Positions 58,191 through 64,000 of a stretch of 64,000 nt of DNA are shown here, piece by piece. The stretch is from Rhinopithecus roxellana. Taxonomy: Eukaryota; Chordata; Mammalia; Primates; Cercopithecidae. The notes under the pieces are model-generated. The model worked only from the letters and a program-made list of their open reading frames with translations, made no database searches and had not been told where the DNA came from. Where the stretch lies: NCBI RefSeq assembly GCF_007565055.1, contig NC_044556.1:132283808-132347807 (forward strand). The letters are read 5' to 3'. The translations under genes were made by a program, and so were the position numbers. Position 1 is the first letter of the stretch. The number at the start of each line of letters is the position of its first letter.

Positions 58191-59784
58191 ACAGAGAGCA
58201 GAAGTCTAAATAGCCCTAGGTTTTTGGTAGTACCAGTCTCTAAGACTGGAACAACAGGACAACTGGTTTAGGAATTAAATTCACCCAATGAAAGTCTAGA
58301 AGGCAGTTTAATACATGTGTCTGAAAATCAGATGACAGATAAAGACCTCATACATACTTTGGATATCTGATCCCACCATTTTGAAATCCATGTCTACACG
58401 GATTTCATGTAGAGAGAGACAGATTTTGGTTATCAATGCCCCAAAACTGTGAATAGAGTGAGCAGAGGAGAAAACTAAGGACTTCCAGGAATACCCATTT
58501 TAAAGGGCAGCCAAAGGAGGGGAGGTGAAGATTAAAAGATAATCAGCTGGAAACACAGGACAAGAACCAAGGAAGAAAGGTGTCCCCAAAAGCCAAAGGA
58601 AAACAGAATTTCAAGAGATGCGGATGCTCCATAGTTACAAGTGGATTTGGAGGTCATCAGGAATTTAGTGGAAGCGATTTCAGCAAAATATCAGGGGATT
58701 GGGGTGGTTGGGATTGCAGATTGCTATGGAAAAGAGGAAAAAGGGGGAAGAGGAGGATTCACCTACCTGATCACTCAGAAAAAGCCTCTCTCTCTTCCCT
58801 GCTAACAGATTTTAAGGCTGTATTTGTAGCTTCCCAAAGGACAGTCAGCTCCTCCAGAAGTCCATGGCAAGAACAACTTCATGGTGGGCTTTTTGCTTCC
58901 AGGAGATCAAATAATTTTCCAGGAGAAGAGGATAGATACCTCTCCTCACTTCAACTCAGAAGAATAGTCTTTAGTTTATGTAAATTGAATCCTACAGATG
59001 GAGTGGCATCTTCAAAGCATGTAACAGATGGATGGTATCTGAACCCTAATTCCAGACCCTCTCAGAGGTCCCTGAAAAAAAAAAAAAAAAAAAGGCAATG
59101 TGCACATATTTTGCCATAAACTAGATGAAATCCAAAAATGGTTAATGGGGAAGAGCTAAGCCTAATGGATCTTAAAAGCCTCAGTGATCTCTGGGGTAAA
59201 CAAGTGTCAAAGTGAGAACATAGGAATCACCACAGGTGCTGGTTTCTACAATCTTAATATTTCATACATGTAAGCCTTTTCTCTACAGTTAGGCTATGAG
59301 AGCCTTGGAGAGAATGGGCATCCCCAAAGTACTAGACATGCAGTAGGAACTTACTAGACAACAGAATATTTAGACAAAGGAATGACGTTAGAGACCATCT
59401 GGCTCAGCTATGCCAAATTATCCTTCATAAGTGTTTTCTTGTTGACTTGTCAGGCTTTGCCACTCAATTATAAATTCTTCTAGGGCAGATCTCTGACTTA
59501 TCTATCTTTTCTTTGGCCGTGCCCAGCAAGCAAAGGGTTTGGCCGTAAAAGGTGCTCACTAGATTTTGTTTTTTAATTATTTCATCTGTATACCACCACT
59601 AGATATTTGATGAATGGAGAAATGCACTCATAAAATCTCCAAAGCACGAAAAGAAGCAATGAGGAAGCCTTCCTTCCAGATACTGGACTTAATGTCACTT
59701 TCTGAAAGAGGTCTTTACTCAGTGGGTATGCCCTTTAATTGTTCCACAGAACTTCTCAGTTTACCTGTGCTTCACTTGTTTTGT
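58191..59784. other. Unassigned sequence with an A19 run
   Basis: A 179-codon plus-strand open stretch (58580-59119) starts with GTG, runs through the A-run at about 59077-59095, and resembles no protein I know. Confidence 0.5.
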
Positions 59785-59930
59785 ATTATTTATTTATTTA
59801 TTTATTTATTGTAGAGACTGAGTCTCGCTGTGTTGCCCAAGCTGGTCTTAAACTCCTGGGTTCAAGTGATCCTCCCACCTCAGCCTCCCAAGTAGCTGTG
59901 ACTACAGGCACCCACCACCATGCCTGGCTC
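59785..59930 (-). mobile_element. Alu fragment with (TTTA)n
   Basis: A reverse partial Alu, TTTA tail then GAGTCTCGCTGTGTTGCCC to CCATGCCTGGCT. Confidence 0.85.
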
Positions 59931-59939
59931 TTACTTTTC

Positions 59940-60090
59940 AAATGTCTGCCCTTCTACTAGAATGTAAATTTCCCAAAGTTGGGGATCTTACATATCTTAT
60001 TTAACACTGTAGTAAATTTACAGCCCTAGCAAGCCTAGGGCATAGTAGGAACTTAACATTTGTGGAATGAATGCATGGCTGAATGAATAA
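59940..60090 (+). mobile_element. L2 3'-end fragment
   Basis: AGAATGTAAATTTCCC to GGGCATAGTAGGAAC and GGAATGAATGCATGGCTGAATG resemble the L2 terminus. Confidence 0.6.
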
Positions 60091-61008
60091 GTGGAGCTGA
60101 AAGCAGGTTAGAATGGAAGACTCAGATCAGTGAAGGGAGCAAAGCCAGCTCCTCCTGCCTAGGGCTCTTTTGTCCCCAGAACTAGTCAGCTCCAAGCCTT
60201 ATCTCCTTCTCCCCCCACCCACTCTCCCATCCCATAGCAATGGGGGCAGGGCCTCTGGCTTCAGAGCTCATTAAAGTCTCCAGAGGTAAGTAAATTCTGT
60301 TGCTTTGAATTGTGCCCCAGGCTACCAAGATCAATTAGGTGAGCCCAGCTAATGAGTTAACTGAGTTTTTACTTTTTCCTAATTTGAAGTTTAATCCCCT
60401 TCTGTCTCCAGAAGCCCTTAAAATCATTAGGGTGTTTCAAGTCCCCACAGTGATTTCCCTTCCACCACCATGCTTTGACTACAAGTTCTGCAACTCCTCC
60501 ACCACACAAGCAGAAAGGTTTGTTTTTAGGCGGACTGGTGGATGAGAAGACTTCCCCTCCAGCTTCCTGGTCCATGTGATGCCAGACAGTCGCATCAGGA
60601 CTAGGTGAGACCAGGTTCTGGCGACCTTCTGCCTTGTTTACTTAATTTACTGCTTGTGTCAAGACGGTTCTGGGAAAGTTGCTTATGTCACCTCCTAAGA
60701 CTAAGGGAAAATCTTTGGCTGCTGAAGCTGCTTATCCCTGCTGTGGCCGCTCCGCTCCGGGTTACCCACTTGTTCCCAAATCCCAGCTTGCCTTCCTTGG
60801 CTAGCTGCTAGGGGCTACATGGCTCAAGGGATTTCTTTTGTTGATATTGCTGTTGGTGTGATTGCATTTTGCTTTGTCTTTCTCCTAACTCAGAACAGAT
60901 GGAACAGGGAAGTAAAGAATGGTTGCTAATCCTAGTCACTTATCTTTGGTAAATTTCAAAGGGTAAGTGGGGGCAAATAAACAATCATTCAGTAAACCAA
61001 TACAGTAT
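60091..61008. other. Unassigned sequence with candidate splice sites
   Basis: No repeat recognised. Two exon-like segments bounded by strong acceptor and donor motifs are discussed in the findings; neither is proven. Confidence 0.45.
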
Positions 61009-61155
61009 TTTTTTTTTTTTTTTGAGACAGAGTTTGGCTGTGTCACCCACACTGGAGTGCAGTGGTGCCATCTCTGTTCACTGCAACCTCCACCTCCCAG
61101 GCTCAAAACATCCTCCCAAGTAGGTGGGACTACAGGTGCACGCCACCATGCCTGG

Positions 61156-61199
<44 letters not shown>

Positions 61200-61313
61200 G
61201 TAGATACTGGGTTTCGCCATGTTGCCTAGGCTGGTCTCGAACTCCTGGGCTCAAGCAATCTGCCTCGACCTCCCAAAGTGCTGGGATTACAGGTATGAAC
61301 CACCATGCCTGAA
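61009..61313 (-). mobile_element. Alu with a 42-T internal tract
   Basis: A reverse Alu whose mid linker is T42 (61157-61198). TACAGTATTT flanks it on both sides. Confidence 0.9.
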
Positions 61314-61366
61314 CACAAGTACAGTATTTAATGCACACTGAGGAGGGCTTAAAATGACCCATATTA

Positions 61367-61655
61367 GGCTGGGCATAGTAGCTCATGCCTGTAATCCCAG
61401 AAGTTTGGGAGGCCCAGGCAGGTGGATTGCTTGAACTTAGGAGTTCAAAACCAGCCTGGGTGACATGGTGAAACCCTGTCTCTAGAAAAAATTTTAAAAT
61501 TAGCCAGGTGTGGTGGTACGCACCTGTGGTCCCAGCTACTTAGGAGGCTGAGGTGGCAGGATCTCTTGAGCCTGGGAGGTTGAGGCTGCAATGAGCTGTG
61601 ATCAGGACACTATACTGCACTCCAGCCTAGGCAACAAAGTGACTCCCTATTTTAA
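61367..61655 (+). mobile_element. Alu
   Basis: A dimer whose tail runs into the purine tract. Confidence 0.88.
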
Positions 61656-61780
61656 AAAAAAGGAAGAAGAAGAGGAAGAAAAGGAAGAAGAGGAAGAAAA
61701 GGAAGAAGAGGAAGAAGAAGGAAGAAGAGGAGGAGGAAGAGGAGGAGGAGGAGGAGGAGGAGGAGGAGGAGGAGGAGGAA
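61656..61780. repeat. (GAA)/(GGA)n purine triplet tract
   Basis: Pure purine for about 125 bp, moving from GAAGAGGAA to about 13 GGA units. Confidence 0.96.
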
Positions 61781-61799
61781 TAATACAGAAAACCAAAAT

Positions 61800-62260
61800 G
61801 CTTGGCCAGGAATAGAGTGCAGGCCGTGTGACTGGAGCACCATGGCTGTGGGAGAGAGGAACGAGAAGACTTAGAAGAGGTGAGCAGCAGCCAGAACACT
61901 GGGGACTCTGTAGGCCATGGTAGGTGGCTTGATGGAACTCCAGGAACAAAGGAGAGTAGCCCAAGGGATGCCAGCAGGAAAGCCTTGTGATCTAATTTGC
62001 AATTGCAAAAGATTTCCCTGTCTTCTGCATGGAGAATGAATTAGAACGCAGCAAGAGAAGATACACAGAAACTAGTCAGAGGAGGTATTTCGGTTGACCA
62101 GGTGAGAGATGGCAGAGGCTTAGCTAGGTGATGATAGTGAAGATGTGAATGACATCAAGGACATGATTTGAAGGTGGGACTGGCAGGACCTGCTAACAGA
62201 TTGATTATGAAGGGTAAGAAGGAGAGAGAAATCAAGGATGCTGTCTTTGATTCTGTCCTA
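61800..62260. repeat. Old dispersed repeat of unassigned family, copy H
   Basis: Phrases 'GACTCTGTAGGCCATGGTAGG', 'GAGAGATGGCAGAGGCTTAG' and 'ATCAAGGATGCTGTCTTTGATTC' follow the family order. Confidence 0.5.
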
Positions 62261-63762
62261 AACACATGGATTTCTACTCCATTCTCTATCCCTAGCCCCT
62301 TCCTCTGTCATCCACATCCCAAGAGTTTCCAGTCTCCCTGAGTCTTTGGTCAGAAAACCAGTTTTCCTGGGCACTGGACAAGAATTTGTCTCCAGTATTT
62401 CAAACCAGCAGATGTTTTCTCCTTCTGCCTGAGACTGTGGACTCCTGAAATCTGTAAGTATTTTACAAGTTCCCTTACCAGGACCACATTCTTGAGAAGG
62501 GTGTTCCTGTGACTCTGGGCCAAAGAAGTGCTGAGAAGGTGGTCCTCTTCAAATCACTCACAGCACTGAACAGGTGAATCAGCCTCGACTGGCATGTGAA
62601 TTTGTCCCACTGATGGAAAGAGTAGAAATTTATGCTAGTGGTGGGTGCCAACCAACAGTAGATTCAACATAAGAATTCAGAAAGGCAAACCTACGTGCAT
62701 GTCATTATAAAAACAACTGTGACAACAAAAGGCACCAGTCCAATTTAAAACATAAGATCCTAAGGAACGAATTTCCTAGCAAGACTTCCTTGTTTGCTCT
62801 AGACAAATGTTGAGCCTTATTGCACACTTGACATAAAGATTAGACTGTATGTGAAAATTCACGCAAACATTTCAATTGTGTAGTGGCTTGAGAACTAAAG
62901 GAGAGGTCTAGTGTGTATGTGTGGGGCGAAGGTGTGGCAGTGAACTGGGGCAACAGGCAGAATGTACAAAAAAGAAGGTGGATTTAATGGTGGTAAATGC
63001 CTGATCCTAACCCTTTCTCCCTGCCCCCAGAGTGAAGGGTAATATGAGCCTTGCCATACAGCAACTACACTAGAATAGAATAGCACTTTTGCTGCCCAGA
63101 AATCCATTCTCCTAACAGATGGCATTTCCCAGAAGAACTAAAGCCTAACAAGCCTAAGCTTAAATCCTGGAGTTGGCTGGCTCACAATAACTATGAAGGA
63201 AGAAAAGTCCCCTGTTTGGTTTGGCTTTCAGTTTCTCCTAGGCCAGGAACCAACGCTTCATGAACTGAGGAGATGGAAAGATAGAGCCTCTAATGTATAC
63301 CAGATTGGACCATAAAACCTTCTCAGCAATGGGCATACATTCTAAGCCTGGCTCTCTATAAATATCCGATGGCTCCTTGGGAAAGAAGCTGGACTGTCTC
63401 TCCAGTTGAGGCCCATTTCATTTTCTGACACTTTCCCCTGCCTTCACTGGGGGGCTGTCGTGCAGCCTAAATGCTGGAATACCATGACCTGAAGCCTGTC
63501 TCTAAAGAGACTCTCAGAGGAAGGGAATTCATCTCCTCACCAAATCCAATATATTAAGGAATGGGAGGGAGAAACTAAGTGAAGATGGATGTAGGAAGAA
63601 AGGCTATGAAAAAGAGAAGTCAACAGTTGCGTTCAAACCAATTCAGACCCTCTTTGGACAGCCAATGGGACTTCAGACACTCACCTGGGAATCTGATGGT
63701 ATCTCATTGTTAACCTTACATGACTCACTTTCCAAGTGATGTCCATGGCCTTCACCAACATC
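62261..63762. other. Unassigned unique sequence
   Basis: No gene or named repeat supported. Confidence 0.55.
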
Positions 63763-64000
63763 TTTTTTTTTTTTTTTAAGTGTAATTTACTTGTATTTTT
63801 GGTCCAAAGTGTTACAACTACATCTTCATATTTAATTGAAAAGGTTTATTTTTTTCTAAATCAGAACTGGCCTTTCAGTCGATGGTGTGACACTTTCCCT
63901 ACAACTAGTCAGGACGAGAAAAAAAATTTTTTTTTAAGAGACAGGGTTGACAGAGAGACTGTCTCAAAAGAAAACAACAATAACAACAAACCAAAGACAC
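63763..64000 (-). other. Possible retroposed 3' end with poly(A), reaching the window edge
   Basis: T15 on the plus strand (63763-63777) would be a poly(A) tail in reverse, with AATAAA-like text in reverse near 63846. The far end is outside what I can delimit, and no target-site duplication is seen. An Alu-tail-like GAGACTGTCTCAAAAG closes the window. Confidence 0.3.

Noticed and set aside
58580..59119. 179-codon plus-strand open frame followed by an A19 run, considered as a processed gene
   Set aside because: It starts at GTG, reads through the A-run, lacks a polyadenylation signal just upstream, and shows no target-site duplication.
1..64000. CRISPR arrays, tRNA/rRNA genes, operons, riboswitches or phage-type systems
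   Set aside because: Nothing of the kind is visible, and the sequence is plainly primate nuclear DNA.

Overview
This is primate nuclear DNA, most likely from an Old World monkey (macaque or baboon type). Dense Alu, L1, MaLR, L2 and MIR repeats in the usual primate mix show that it is primate. At least two young Alu copies (about 11.78-12.08 kb and 14.00-14.30 kb) carry bases I associate with the Old World monkey AluY/AluYR lineages, such as GGGCGAGGTGGCGGGCGCC and GATCCGGCCACTGCACTCC read in Alu sense. I see no tRNA, rRNA, CRISPR array, operon or bacterial feature. The window reads as intergenic or deep-intronic sequence.

Layout. 0-3.1 kb is a nested stack: a MER5-like fragment is split by an L1, and the L1 is itself split by a FLAM, an Alu and an ERV1-type solo LTR that carries another Alu. 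3.5-3.9 kb holds a 216-bp-period tandem duplication. 5-16.6 kb is Alu-rich with L2 and L1M fragments. 16.8-19.7 kb is an old repeat split by an L1M fragment, with a G-rich minisatellite. 20.7-31 kb mixes Alus, three MaLR-type LTR/MIR sites and an L1. 31.5 kb has a strong G-quadruplex motif. 33.2-35.2 kb holds a 109-bp retroposed mRNA 3' end and a 271-bp inverted duplication. 38.7-44.3 kb holds a second THE1/MST LTR, L2s and Alus. 45.05-47.71 kb, on the minus strand, is a full-length processed retrocopy of caspase-3 (CASP3). 47.8-64 kb is more Alus, microsatellites, L2/MIR and unassigned sequence.

The key locus is the CASP3 retrocopy. It is intronless, 2.66 kb long, flanked by 17-bp target-site duplications (one mismatch), and has a complete 277-codon reading frame. 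The catalytic Cys163 and His121 positions are intact. The active-site pentapeptide reads RACRG instead of QACRG, and the prodomain cleavage position 28 is Asn instead of Asp. It also carries a GC-rich 5' segment that could act as a transplanted promoter. This is the only open frame I regard as a real protein-coding candidate. The other long open frames lie in Alu/L1/LTR sequence, low-complexity tracts or inverted duplications.
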